Below, in pieces: positions 24,740 to 36,580 of a stretch of DNA of 64,000 bases (position 1 is the first letter of the stretch; each line of letters begins with the position of its first letter). The position numbers were made by a program, and so were the translations under genes. Below the pieces are notes generated by a model. It did no database searches and was not told the DNA's origin. It was given only the letters and a program-made list of their open reading frames with translations. The stretch comes from an uncultured Muribaculaceae bacterium (GTDB lineage Bacteria; Bacteroidota; Bacteroidia; Bacteroidales; Muribaculaceae), in contig CAJUQP010000014.1 in assembly GCA_910588245.1 (NCBI GenBank), positions 1 through 64,000 of the forward strand, in the 5' to 3' direction.

Positions 24740-24922
24740 AGTTTAAAGTTTAGAGTTTAAAGAGTAAAGTTTAAAGAGTAAAGTTTAAAGGTTAAAGTTT
24801 AAAGGTTAAAGTTAATGTTTAAAGTTTAAAGATCATAGGTTAAAGCCTTTAACCTTCCTCCTTTAACCTTTAACCTCCCTCCTTTAATCTTTATCCCCTT
24901 TACCCCCTTTAACCCTTTATCA
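24737..24922 (+). repeat. Heptad-repeat tract R5
   Basis: From the stop codon TAA of the upstream gene the tract runs through AAAGTTTAAAG/AGAGTTTAAAG and AAAGGTTAAAG units to about 24845. It then inverts into CCTTTAACCTTCCTCC-type units up to the asnS start codon at 24924. It contains GATCATAGG (24830-24838), also present in the middle of tracts R2 and R3. It fills the gap between two housekeeping genes completely. Confidence 0.88.
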
Positions 24923-24923
24923 G

Positions 24924-26318
24924 ATGGAAGATATAAGAAGAAAGACAGTCAAGGAGATTCTGGAGGCCGGAGCAGCTGAGGCTGGGAAAAAGGTTGACGT
25001 GAAAGGATGGGTGCGCACGCGCCGTGGCAACAAGAACGTGCAGTTCGTGGCCCTCAACGACGGAAGCACCATCAATAATCTCCAGATCGTTTTCGATCTC
25101 TCCAGATTCACCGACCAGGAACTCAAGCCCATAACCACGGGCTCCAGCATACATGTGCAAGGACAGCTCGTCGCGTCGCAAGGCGCCGGGCAGAGTGTGG
25201 AGGTACAGGCCGAAGAGCTCGAGATATATGGCACCGCACCTGCCGACTATCCCCTCCAGAAGAAGGGGCACACTCTCGAATTTCTCCGGGAAAAGGCACA
25301 CCTGCGTCCGCGCACCAACACATTCGGAGCTGTGCTCCGCATACGCCACGCCCTGGCCTATGCAATCCATAAGTTCTTCAACGACCGCGGTTTCGTGTAT
25401 TTCCACACTCCGCTTATCACTGCATCCGACTGCGAAGGAGCCGGCGCACAGTTCCAGGTCACGACGCTCAATCTCAACGATCTGCCCCGCACGGAGCAGG
25501 GAGAAGTGGACTACTCGGAAGATTTCTTCGGCAAGCTTGCCAGCCTGACCGTATCCGGCCAGCTCGAGGGGGAACTCGGGGCGACAGCTTTGGGTCTTAT
25601 CTACACGTTCGGCCCCACATTCCGCGCAGAGAATTCCAACACGCCGCGCCATCTGAGTGAATTCTGGATGATTGAGCCCGAGATGGCTTTCTACGAGATC
25701 GCCGACAACATGGATCTCGCCGAGGAGTTTGTGAAATACTGCATCGGCTATGCGCTCGAGCACTGCAAAGACGATATCCAGTTCCTCAACGACCACTTCG
25801 ACAAAGAACTGATCGACCGCCTGAAATTCGTGATCGACAATGACTTCGTCCGTCTCCCCTACACGGAGGGCGTGAAGATTCTTGAGGAGAGCGGCAAAAA
25901 ATTCGAATTCCCCGTCTACTGGGGTGTCGACCTTGCCTCAGAGCATGAGCGCTACCTCGTGGAGGAGCATTTCAAGAAGCCGGTGATCCTGACCGACTAT
26001 CCCAAAGAGATCAAGGCCTTCTACATGAAGCTCAACGACGACGGCAAGACCGTTCGCGCGATGGACGTGCTCTTCCCGAAAATCGGAGAGATCATCGGCG
26101 GCAGCCAGCGTGAGGAGAACTACGACAAGCTTCAGAAACGCGTGGAAGAACTTGGTCTGACAGGCATGGACTGGTATATGGACACCCGTAAATACGGCAC
26201 CGTCCCCCACAGTGGTTTCGGTCTCGGGTTCGAGCGCCTCGTGCTCTTCGTCACGGGCATGCAGAACATCCGCGACGTGATTCCCTTCCCGAGATATCCG
26301 AAGAACTGCGAATATTGA
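24924..26318 (+). CDS. asnS: Asparaginyl-tRNA synthetase
   Basis: The 464-residue class IIb synthetase charges tRNA-Asn. The N-terminal OB-fold anticodon-binding domain (about 17-110) begins KKVDVKGWVRTRRGNKNVQF. Motif 2 is FRAENSNTPRHLSEFWMIEP, and motif 3 is GFGLGFERLVLFVTG near the C-terminus. The Asn-specific features, including FRAENSNTPRH, separate it from AspRS. Length is normal. The stop codon TGA overlaps the start of the next gene by one base (TGATG), so translation of the DUF4105 gene is probably coupled. It lies just after repeat tract R5, where no promoter box was identified. Confidence 0.97.
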   Translation: MEDIRRKTVKEILEAGAAEAGKKVDVKGWVRTRRGNKNVQFVALNDGSTINNLQIVFDLSRFTDQELKPITTGSSIHVQGQLVASQGAGQSVEVQAEELEIYGTAPADYPLQKKGHTLEFLREKAHLRPRTNTFGAVLRIRHALAYAIHKFFNDRGFVYFHTPLITASDCEGAGAQFQVTTLNLNDLPRTEQGEVDYSEDFFGKLASLTVSGQLEGELGATALGLIYTFGPTFRAENSNTPRHLSEFWMIEPEMAFYEIADNMDLAEEFVKYCIGYALEHCKDDIQFLNDHFDKELIDRLKFVIDNDFVRLPYTEGVKILEESGKKFEFPVYWGVDLASEHERYLVEEHFKKPVILTDYPKEIKAFYMKLNDDGKTVRAMDVLFPKIGEIIGGSQREENYDKLQKRVEELGLTGMDWYMDTRKYGTVPHSGFGLGFERLVLFVTGMQNIRDVIPFPRYPKNCEY

Positions 26319-27664
26319 TGGCAACGACAACTCCACACACACACCGCGGCGCCATGGCTGGACTGACAGCCATGGCGTTGCTGTGGCTTTGCTGTCTGTG
26401 TATTCTCCCCGCATCGGCTCTTCCCGCGGCTCCCGGCCGCTCTCCTGAAGCGATGGCCGACTCCCTGACCGTGAGCCTTGTCACCTGTTGGCCTGGGGAG
26501 GAAATATACGAGCTTTGCGGCCACGAGGCAATCCGGGTAAGGGGAATGGGACGCGACTCAGTGTGGAACTATGGCATATTCGATTTCCGGGAGCCCAATT
26601 TCGTATACCGTTTCGTCAAAGGCGAGACAGACTATATGGTGGCAGGCTACCCATTCGAATGGTTTCTCCCGGAATACGTAGCGGGAGGACGCAAGGTGGT
26701 GGAGCAGGATCTCGACCTGACTCAGGAAGAGGCCCGCAGGGTGCTCGCCATGCTCCAGAACGGAGCTCTCCCCCAGAACCGCCGCTACCGCTACAACTAC
26801 GTGAAGAACAACTGCGCCACCCGCATCCACGAACTTCTCGATTCTGCGGTGTCGGCCAGGGTGATTTATCCCGACAGCGTGCGATTCGGCACCTTCCGCA
26901 ACGAGATGCGCGCCTATCATAAAGATTATCCATGGTATCAGTTCGGCATTGACCTGGCTCTCGGCTCTGGCATAGACTATCAGCTGGCTCCCCGTGAGGA
27001 GATGTTCGTGCCTTTGGAGATGATGCGCCAGGCCGGAGAGGCCAGGATGGCCGACGGCCGCAAGCTTGTCAGGGCCACCAGGGTAATCAATGAGGGGCGT
27101 CCCGACGCCACGCTGCCCCCTACTCCCGCCTGGGCCACACCATTGACATGGGCATGGCTTATCGGCGGCCTGCTGATCATGGTCAGCGCCTGGTCACTGA
27201 TTAAGAGACGTATACTGCGCTGGGTATTCTCGCTATGGTTTCTGCTCCTCGGAGCGGCCGGAACAATAGTGGCTTTCCTGGTGTTTATATCAAGCCATGA
27301 GGCCACATCGCCCAACACCCTCCTCATATGGCTAAATCCGCTGCAGCTTCTATTCGGAATCTGCCTATGGTGGCGGCGCACCCGTCCCGTGGCCACGGCA
27401 ATGGCCTACCTCGATGTGGTGGCCATGGTCTGTATGCTTGTAGTATGGCCTTTCCAGAACCAGAGCGCCAACCCTGCGTTCTTCCCCCTGATGGTGGCCA
27501 CGCTCCTCATGGCCGGCGTCTATGCAATAATCGCAAGCAAAGAAAGTTATATAAATAATGGGCGTCTCCCTGCCGCAAAGTCCGCATCGAAGCGGCGAAA
27601 CAGCACCGGAAGGGGAACATCCGCCTCCGGCAGACGCCGGAAAAAAGAAACTGAAGCTAAGTAA
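26318..27664 (+). CDS. DUF4105 / Lnb N-terminal-domain membrane protein
   Basis: The 448-residue protein has an N-terminal signal or anchor segment (about 12-35), a periplasmic DUF4105 domain (about 50-260) with the conserved CWPGEEIYELCGHEAIRV, the YGIFDF motif and NYVKNNCATRIHELLD. These contain the Cys and His residues of a suspected papain-like hydrolase. Four to five helices follow (about 272-405), and a basic cytoplasmic tail (KRRNSTGRGTSASGRRRKK) ends the protein. The ATG at 26318 was chosen over a TTG one codon earlier. The family is widespread in Bacteroidota envelopes, but the reaction is not established. It is next to a degenerate phosphatase-fold protein and secA. Confidence 0.85.
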   Translation: MATTTPHTHRGAMAGLTAMALLWLCCLCILPASALPAAPGRSPEAMADSLTVSLVTCWPGEEIYELCGHEAIRVRGMGRDSVWNYGIFDFREPNFVYRFVKGETDYMVAGYPFEWFLPEYVAGGRKVVEQDLDLTQEEARRVLAMLQNGALPQNRRYRYNYVKNNCATRIHELLDSAVSARVIYPDSVRFGTFRNEMRAYHKDYPWYQFGIDLALGSGIDYQLAPREEMFVPLEMMRQAGEARMADGRKLVRATRVINEGRPDATLPPTPAWATPLTWAWLIGGLLIMVSAWSLIKRRILRWVFSLWFLLLGAAGTIVAFLVFISSHEATSPNTLLIWLNPLQLLFGICLWWRRTRPVATAMAYLDVVAMVCMLVVWPFQNQSANPAFFPLMVATLLMAGVYAIIASKESYINNGRLPAAKSASKRRNSTGRGTSASGRRRKKETEAK

Positions 27665-27672
27665 TCAGCTAA

Positions 27673-29262
27673 ATGAATCGACTTTTGACATCGGTGATAT
27701 GCGGCCTCGTGGGAATCAACACGATGCTCTCGGCCGACCCTTCCCGCCCCCGTCTGGTGGTAGGTATTATGGTCGACCAACTACGCACCGACTATATAGA
27801 ATCACTGCAGAACCTTTTCGGAGAGAAAGGGTTCCGCAGGCTTATGAGAGACGGCGCATTCCTGAAGAACGTCGATTTCAAAGTCGGCACTCTCGACCGC
27901 GCCAGCGGCACTGCCATGGTCTACACAGGCAATTTTCCACGTGAGACCGGCGTGGCGTCAGCCATGGTCTACGACCCTTCGCGTCAGGGCATGGTCGCCG
28001 CGCTTGAGGATCCCGCCTCAATAGGCAATTTCACCACGGAGACATACTCACCGGCGGCGCTGCGTCTATCCACAATCAGCGACGAGATAGCAATCGACGG
28101 CGCCGGGATGGCCGCCGTCTACGCCATCGCCCCCGACGCGCAGCAGGCGATCATCATGGCCGGACATGCGGGCACCTCGGCATGCTGGATAAATGATAAC
28201 TCCGGCAAATGGGCATCCACAACCTACTACCGTGAGATGCCAAAGCCGATAACGCGCCGCAACTACAGCAACTCCATAGCCGCACGCATCGACACCATGC
28301 GCTGGAAACCGGCCCTCCCCCTCTCCAGCTATCCCGGACTCCCCGCGCAGAAACGCATGTATGACTTCGACCATCGCTTCTCGATGGCCGACCGCGACGT
28401 ATACCGCATGTATGCCACATCGCCTCTGGTAAATACGGAAGTGACCGATGTGGCCATCGACTATCTGAAAGACCTTAGCATCGGCGGCCGCGGCGATGCG
28501 ATCGACATGCTCAACGTGGCCTACACAGCGGCGCCATACAAATACGTCAAAGACGGCGATTTCCGTCTTGAACTCGAAGACAGCTACGTCAGGCTTGACG
28601 GGCAGATATCCCGGCTATTCGACGCGATCGACAAATACGTAGGTCTCGACAACGCCTTCATATATGTGGCCTCGACGGGCTACTATGATGACGCCGTGGT
28701 CGACGATCCGAAATACCGCATACCGACAGGCGAATTCTCAGTGAAGCGGGCCCTTTCGCTGCTCAACTCCTATCTGTCGGCAAAATACGGCAATGGCGAC
28801 TATGTCGACACATATAGCGGCAACCACGTATATCTCGACCGCCGCCAGATAGAGGAGCGCAAGCTCGACCTCAAGGAGGTGGCCGAGGCCGCACGCGACT
28901 TCCTCGTAAGGATGAGCGGCGTGAGCGACGCCTACACCATGGGCGACATCATGAGCTCCGCCCTCCCCGCCATGGAATCTATGCGCCTCGGCACAGATCC
29001 CAAGACCGGAGGCGATATAGTGCTTGAGTTCAACGGAGGCTGGAGAGTGAACGACGACACACGCTTCCCCAACAACGTGAAGGTGATGCGTTCGAGCATG
29101 ACCCTGACTCCTGTCTTCATGATGGGGGGAGGGATAGCTCCGCAGACCGTGTCAGTCCCTGTCGACGCCACGGCAATCGCGCCTACGGTGACGCAGGTGC
29201 TCCGGATCCGCTCCCCCAACGGTGTGGCCTCGCGACCATTGCCGCTCGAGATGAAGAGATGA
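27673..29262 (+). CDS. Alkaline phosphatase superfamily protein lacking usual metal ligands
   Basis: The 529-residue exported protein has a signal peptide (about 1-20) and the fold landmarks of the PafA-type phosphatase family: LVVGIMVDQLRTDY (Asp35), a nucleophile region GTAMVYTGNFP, a C-terminal GGDIVLEFNGGW and PVDATAIAPTVTQVL. The central motif that normally reads ADHG is STGYYDD, and the His-containing metal motif that usually precedes PxxF is replaced by MRSSMTLTPVFMMGGG. Several zinc ligands are therefore missing. It may be a structural or binding protein rather than an active phosphatase. Similar degenerate copies are, to my knowledge, common in Bacteroidales. It starts 8 bp after the DUF4105 gene and precedes secA by 57 bp. 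Confidence 0.82.
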   Translation: MNRLLTSVICGLVGINTMLSADPSRPRLVVGIMVDQLRTDYIESLQNLFGEKGFRRLMRDGAFLKNVDFKVGTLDRASGTAMVYTGNFPRETGVASAMVYDPSRQGMVAALEDPASIGNFTTETYSPAALRLSTISDEIAIDGAGMAAVYAIAPDAQQAIIMAGHAGTSACWINDNSGKWASTTYYREMPKPITRRNYSNSIAARIDTMRWKPALPLSSYPGLPAQKRMYDFDHRFSMADRDVYRMYATSPLVNTEVTDVAIDYLKDLSIGGRGDAIDMLNVAYTAAPYKYVKDGDFRLELEDSYVRLDGQISRLFDAIDKYVGLDNAFIYVASTGYYDDAVVDDPKYRIPTGEFSVKRALSLLNSYLSAKYGNGDYVDTYSGNHVYLDRRQIEERKLDLKEVAEAARDFLVRMSGVSDAYTMGDIMSSALPAMESMRLGTDPKTGGDIVLEFNGGWRVNDDTRFPNNVKVMRSSMTLTPVFMMGGGIAPQTVSVPVDATAIAPTVTQVLRIRSPNGVASRPLPLEMKR

Positions 29263-29319
29263 GCACAACATACACTGTCGGCCACTGCCGGCATAAAAAT
29301 AGAATAATACATAAGATCC

Positions 29320-32811
<3,492 letters not shown>

Positions 32812-32814
<3 letters not shown>

Positions 32815-32874
32815 TCAGATGCTAAATAAAGAGGCCGATACGCAACGTATCGGCCTCTTTATTGCATCTGATCA
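32812..32874 (+). terminator. Very long intrinsic terminator starting in the secA stop codon
   Basis: The inner stem is 18 bp with no mismatch (32825-32842 against 32846-32863, loop CAA). After a 2-nt bulge it continues for 11 bp: TGATCAGATGC (32812-32822) pairs with GCATCTGATCA (32864-32874). The total is 29 bp, and TGA of secA is part of the foot. The inner stem ends in CTCTTTATT, so it can terminate secA and, on the opposite strand, the minus-strand gene ending at 32911. The AT-rich stretch that follows repeats AATTATGAATT twice. Confidence 0.88.
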
Positions 32875-32910
32875 ATTATGAATTATAAATTATGAATTCC
32901 GGTAATATTC

Positions 32911-33555
32911 TTATAAGGCCATTCTTATAAGGAAAGCGTAAAGCACCAGTCCGAGGAAAAAGGAGACTCCCGTCCATAGTTTCGCCGCCTGGCAAAAGTC
33001 ATGGGCAAGACGGCGCATATCTCTCGCACTGTCATTTTCAGGTTGCCGGCCTACGGATTCTCCATCGTTTCCAACATCGTGCGACTTAGCCTCCTCCCAT
33101 GCCCGCCTGCATTTCAGGGCCATCATAACGGCTATTATTCCTGTGATAGGGAAGAAAAGTATCGAGAGGATGGCCCAAGGCAGCATGTTGCAGGGGCGTG
33201 CATGCGTGTCGCGCCGCTCCTCTATCTCATCTACAGTAGGAAGATCGGGCTGATCAGTCTCCTGCAGATACCGCCCGAAGCGCGACGGAGAATAGTTCTG
33301 CCCCTCCGGCGGCGACTGGATATCAGACTGTGGAACATTGTCGTCACTACGGAGGGCATCGACGCTTCCGGGATGCATGAGGTCATGGATGCGTATGCGG
33401 AACATCCGGCATATGTCAGCCACATCTTCAGCCTTTTCCCAATCCGGCATCCCCTTGCACCATACATACGTATGCGGACGGACGCCGGCCTCCGCAAGCC
33501 TCTCCAGCTCATACGGACCGCGGCGCTCTCCGCCGATCATCGCGTAATACTTCAT
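32911..33555 (-). CDS. GYF_2-domain protein with two membrane helices
   Basis: The 214-residue protein begins with a GYF_2-like domain (about 1-50: YYAMIGGERRGPYELERL, then TYVWCKGMPDWEKAEDV). A disordered, acidic linker follows (about 60-120), and then a hydrophobic pair of helices (about 125-148 and 190-212) separated by a charged loop, similar to CD225/DUF4190-type membrane hairpins. It is the second gene of a two-gene unit, 8 bp after a larger paralogue. Function is unknown. GYF domains usually bind proline-rich peptides or act as small interaction modules. Confidence 0.78.
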   Translation of the reverse strand: MKYYAMIGGERRGPYELERLAEAGVRPHTYVWCKGMPDWEKAEDVADICRMFRIRIHDLMHPGSVDALRSDDNVPQSDIQSPPEGQNYSPSRFGRYLQETDQPDLPTVDEIEERRDTHARPCNMLPWAILSILFFPITGIIAVMMALKCRRAWEEAKSHDVGNDGESVGRQPENDSARDMRRLAHDFCQAAKLWTGVSFFLGLVLYAFLIRMAL

Positions 33556-33563
33556 TCCGCCTC

Positions 33564-34430
33564 TCAGAAAAGCATGTTTTTTATAGTCCAGCCATTTATC
33601 ACCAATCCGATTCCGGCTATCACCAGCGAGATGATGGTCATGATCTTGGCTGTATTGTTGGCCTGGTCGCCCATTTCGTCATATCCGGCCTCATAAAGAT
33701 TATTAGCCTTATTGGCGTTGACTATGGCGATGATGCCGAATATACACCCTATGCACGAGCATAGAAACGAGGCGACAGTAGCAACGATGGCCCAGGGAAG
33801 CCAGTTTGTGCGAACCGGTGCAGGTCCGCCGGGATTCTGGCGATTGTAATTATAGTTGCGGTTGCCGTTGTTGAAACCGAAACCGTTGCCACCATAGTTG
33901 TAGTTGGTGTCATACTGGGGATTCTTGCCGAATCCCTGGTTCGGGCCGTATTGGGTATTCGGACCGTAGGAATTGCCCGGCCCGTAGCCGGAGTTCCGGC
34001 CATATCCGGCGTTGGAACCGTATTGCGGATTCTGTCCGAAAGCATTCCCACGCGGAGGAGGAGTGCTGCCAAGATACGGGGCTATCTCCGGCTGTGAGGA
34101 TGCGTCGGCCCAGTCACTCATCCCGGCACGCCATACGGGAGTGTCGGGCTTGAGCCCCATCGAGAGAAGCGTCTCTATGGTGTAGGGCCCTACCTGCTGA
34201 CCATTGATCATGGCAAACCAGCGGGAGGCGTCTCCCGAGGAGATATCCTCGTAGTGTGTCTCCTCGGCGAGGAGATCGGCAAGCTCCGGAAGCTCTGAAG
34301 CCTTTATCCAGTCAGGCAGTCCTGTTCTCCACACCAGGGAGTCAGGTCTGAGATTCTGCGATCTGAGGGCTTCGCGTGAAAACGGACCGGCCTGCCGGTC
34401 GTTGATGATGATATAGTAATCTGTCTGCAT
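33564..34430 (-). CDS. Protein with two GYF_2 domains, Gly/Asn/Tyr-rich linker and membrane hairpin
   Basis: The 288-residue protein has two GYF_2 domains (about 1-52: YYIIINDRQAGPFSREALRS; and about 62-115: WFAMINGQQVGPYTIETLLS). A low-complexity linker of about 75 residues (about 125-200) is made of units such as YGPNTQYGPN, and two membrane helices (about 213-238 and 263-284) end the protein. The ATG at 34430 was chosen because the domain starts there; an upstream in-frame ATG at 34508 would cover the promoter. The linker resembles the tract in the pseudouridine synthase of this window. The function is not known to me. Confidence 0.78.
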   Translation of the reverse strand: MQTDYYIIINDRQAGPFSREALRSQNLRPDSLVWRTGLPDWIKASELPELADLLAEETHYEDISSGDASRWFAMINGQQVGPYTIETLLSMGLKPDTPVWRAGMSDWADASSQPEIAPYLGSTPPPRGNAFGQNPQYGSNAGYGRNSGYGPGNSYGPNTQYGPNQGFGKNPQYDTNYNYGGNGFGFNNGNRNYNYNRQNPGGPAPVRTNWLPWAIVATVASFLCSCIGCIFGIIAIVNANKANNLYEAGYDEMGDQANNTAKIMTIISLVIAGIGLVINGWTIKNMLF

Positions 34431-34496
34431 AGCAAAAGGTTTCAAAAGAATAAACATCCGGTGGTTGCCATTGTTGGCGACCGGACTATTAATCCG

Positions 34497-34504
34497 CAAA
34501 ATTA
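34497..34504 (-). promoter_or_regulatory. -7 box of the GYF_2 gene pair
   Basis: TAATTTTG on the minus strand matches TAnnTTTG and lies 67 bp before the chosen start at 34430. No clear TTTG was seen 19-21 bp upstream. The box faces away from the plus-strand promoter at 34554-34586. Confidence 0.5.
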
Positions 34505-34553
34505 ACAAAAAATATGTTGCCTTTATATTTTAACAGATAAAAAAGAAGCTTTT

Positions 34554-34586
34554 TTTGGGAAGCTCTGGAAATAATCGCTAATTTTG
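34554..34586 (+). promoter_or_regulatory. Promoter of the TPR-AraC regulator gene
   Basis: TTTG (34554-34557), 21 bp, TAATTTTG (34579-34586) match the consensus. The first ATG is only three bases after the -7 box (34590), with a second at 34596. If transcription starts about 7 bp downstream of the box, translation must begin at 34596 on a nearly leaderless mRNA, or the transcript starts earlier than usual. Confidence 0.7.
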
Positions 34587-34589
34587 TGA

Positions 34590-36416
34590 ATGAAAATGTC
34601 TGAACCGATTTATCTATACGCCCGTATTCTTTCGTATCCGGTGCTCGCTTTGCTGTTTATTCTCTCCTCATGCGGAGAGAACAGACAGTCAGGCGCCACG
34701 TCGTCCGGAATCAAAACGCTCATATCCGAGGGCTTGCGTGCCCTCAACAACGCTGAAGGCGAAAAGGCGAGGGCTATCGGGATCGAGCTGCTCGACTCCA
34801 CGATATCCAGGGGGAAAGCAGGCCGTATCACAGCCGACATTTTCGGAAGGATAATACTTGGGCAATCATATATTCTCCTCGACTCCGCTGAGAAAATCTA
34901 TCGCCCTCTTCATGAGGCCGAGCTTATTTGCCTACGTGAGAACAACGACTCCGCCCTGACCTCCGTCTACAATGGTCTGGGTATGTTCGCCCTGAACTAC
35001 GAACGCGACTATGCCGAGGCCCTACGCTATTATTTCTCCGGCATAGAGGCTGCGAAACGGAGTTCCCACGCAAGGATGCATTCCCTGATCATGTCGAACA
35101 TTGCCGCCGTCTATCTTCTTGAGAAAGATCCACATGGCATAAACTACGCGATGGAATGCTACTATCAGGGTAAAAAAACTAATGACACGTATCTGCAATA
35201 CACAGGCGCGATCACAGCCGCCAATACCTATCTCAACGCCGGCGACTGCGACATGGCCCTGAAATACGCCTCCGAGGCAGAGGTGCTTCTCCATGCTGAC
35301 AACATCAACGACAGATCGCTTCTCTACGCCACCCTCGGAAGAGCGATGCAGCTGAAAGGCGACCTCACGGAAGCGGAACGCTATTTCAAGGATGCCATAT
35401 CCGCGCAAGAGCAGAATTCATGGATCCGGGCATTCATCTATTATGCAGAATTGCTCGAAGACCGGGGCAGACTCAAGGAAAGCAGGAAAATTCTCTCGAA
35501 GGCGATGAAACTATCAGAACAGGGACAGCAACGCCTTTTCAGGCGTGATGTGTTGCCTGCGCTGGCGAGAATCGAAAAAAAGATCGGCAATGCAAAGGCC
35601 GTGGAAGCTCTGACAAGGGAGATTGAGAAAGAAAGTGAGCTCGGCCGTATGGCCGATGAAGGATCGCCTGTGGCTCACCTGCGCCTGAAATACGATCTTG
35701 AAAGAGCCGACAACGAGCTTGCCCGCCGGAATGCCGAACTGAAGGAGAAACAGACGCAGGTAGTGATGCTCGTATGGGGGGTGGCGGGAGCCGCCGTCAT
35801 AATCATCCTTGTCGTGGTCATGTACCGCAGGAAAGAGAAACTGCATAGCTCGATTGTGAGACAGGCAGTGGAGTCGGCCCGACGGGAGGCATCACTGCAG
35901 ACGGCTGTAGCCAATCTTGAACAACAGCTCGATGCCTGCCAGGAATCTCCCTACGCGGAAGAGGAGCCATGTTTGGAGCCTGAGCCACCAAGCCAGTCAT
36001 GCGGGCCGACACAAGACGGAATGCAGACACAGACAGAAACCGACGGAGACTCCGGCAATTCAATCGACGACCGCACGGCACGTCTGCAAGCCAGATTCGA
36101 AGCTCTGATGCTGAACAAGGATATATATTCCTACAACATGATCACAAAGGAGAAAATAGCGCGCCAGCTTGGCACCAACCGCACATATCTCTCCCAGATG
36201 ATCAATACCGTCTACGGGATGAGCTTCACAGACTTCATCAACAGCCTACGCATAAAAGAGGCTATCAGAATTCTTTCCAACCCAGCCGACGACACTCCAC
36301 TCAAAGACATAGCACACTCCCTGGGCTACAATTCCATCTCCACTTTCTATTCAAATTTCAAAGACGAGACAGGTATGACTCCGGCTGCGTTCCGGCAGAG
36401 GGCCAAGAAAATGTAG
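34590..36416 (+). CDS. Membrane-spanning TPR protein with AraC-type DNA-binding domain
   Basis: The 608-residue one-component regulator has an N-terminal lipobox-like segment (ALLFILSSC, Cys28), a periplasmic TPR superhelix (about 40-370), and one membrane helix (about 390-412). A coiled coil (about 415-450), an acidic linker (about 455-500) and a cytoplasmic AraC-type helix-turn-helix (about 510-608: TKEKIARQLGTNRTYLSQMI and LKDIAHSLGYNSISTFY) follow. Proteins of this layout in Bacteroidota link a periplasmic signal to transcription. It directly precedes a SusC/SusD operon, and the gap contains an operator array with 20-bp spacing. It is thus the likely regulator of that operon. The second in-frame ATG (34596) may be the true start. 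Confidence 0.9.
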   Translation: MKMSEPIYLYARILSYPVLALLFILSSCGENRQSGATSSGIKTLISEGLRALNNAEGEKARAIGIELLDSTISRGKAGRITADIFGRIILGQSYILLDSAEKIYRPLHEAELICLRENNDSALTSVYNGLGMFALNYERDYAEALRYYFSGIEAAKRSSHARMHSLIMSNIAAVYLLEKDPHGINYAMECYYQGKKTNDTYLQYTGAITAANTYLNAGDCDMALKYASEAEVLLHADNINDRSLLYATLGRAMQLKGDLTEAERYFKDAISAQEQNSWIRAFIYYAELLEDRGRLKESRKILSKAMKLSEQGQQRLFRRDVLPALARIEKKIGNAKAVEALTREIEKESELGRMADEGSPVAHLRLKYDLERADNELARRNAELKEKQTQVVMLVWGVAGAAVIIILVVVMYRRKEKLHSSIVRQAVESARREASLQTAVANLEQQLDACQESPYAEEEPCLEPEPPSQSCGPTQDGMQTQTETDGDSGNSIDDRTARLQARFEALMLNKDIYSYNMITKEKIARQLGTNRTYLSQMINTVYGMSFTDFINSLRIKEAIRILSNPADDTPLKDIAHSLGYNSISTFYSNFKDETGMTPAAFRQRAKKM

Positions 36417-36424
36417 AAAATCCG

Positions 36425-36487
36425 TTGCCGTTTCGGCAAATCCTCTTCAATCGCGGCAAATCAATGACAATTACGGCAATTTTGCCG
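36425..36487 (+). promoter_or_regulatory. Operator array with 20-bp spacing upstream of susC
   Basis: CGGCAAAT occurs at 36434-36441 and 36454-36461 and CGGCAATT at 36474-36481, exactly 20 bp apart. TTGCCG at 36425-36430 and TTTGCCG at 36481-36487 are inverted partners at the two ends. The array begins 8 bp after the stop codon of the AraC-type regulator. Direct repeats spaced by about two helical turns are what AraC-type domains bind. Confidence 0.72.
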
Positions 36488-36505
36488 TTGTCATAATCCT
36501 ATACT

Positions 36506-36538
36506 CTTGCAGGTATGGGATTATTTTTTGTTAATTTG
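36506..36538 (+). promoter_or_regulatory. Candidate susC promoter
   Basis: CTTG (36506-36509), 21 bp, TTAATTTG (36531-36538). Each box differs at one position from the consensus TTTG / TAnnTTTG. A weak promoter placed about 20 bp after the operator array fits an activated promoter. The start codon of susC is at 36581. Confidence 0.5.
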
Positions 36539-36580
36539 CGAAATCGGAATATGAGGATAAACAGCTTAAACCAATAAATC

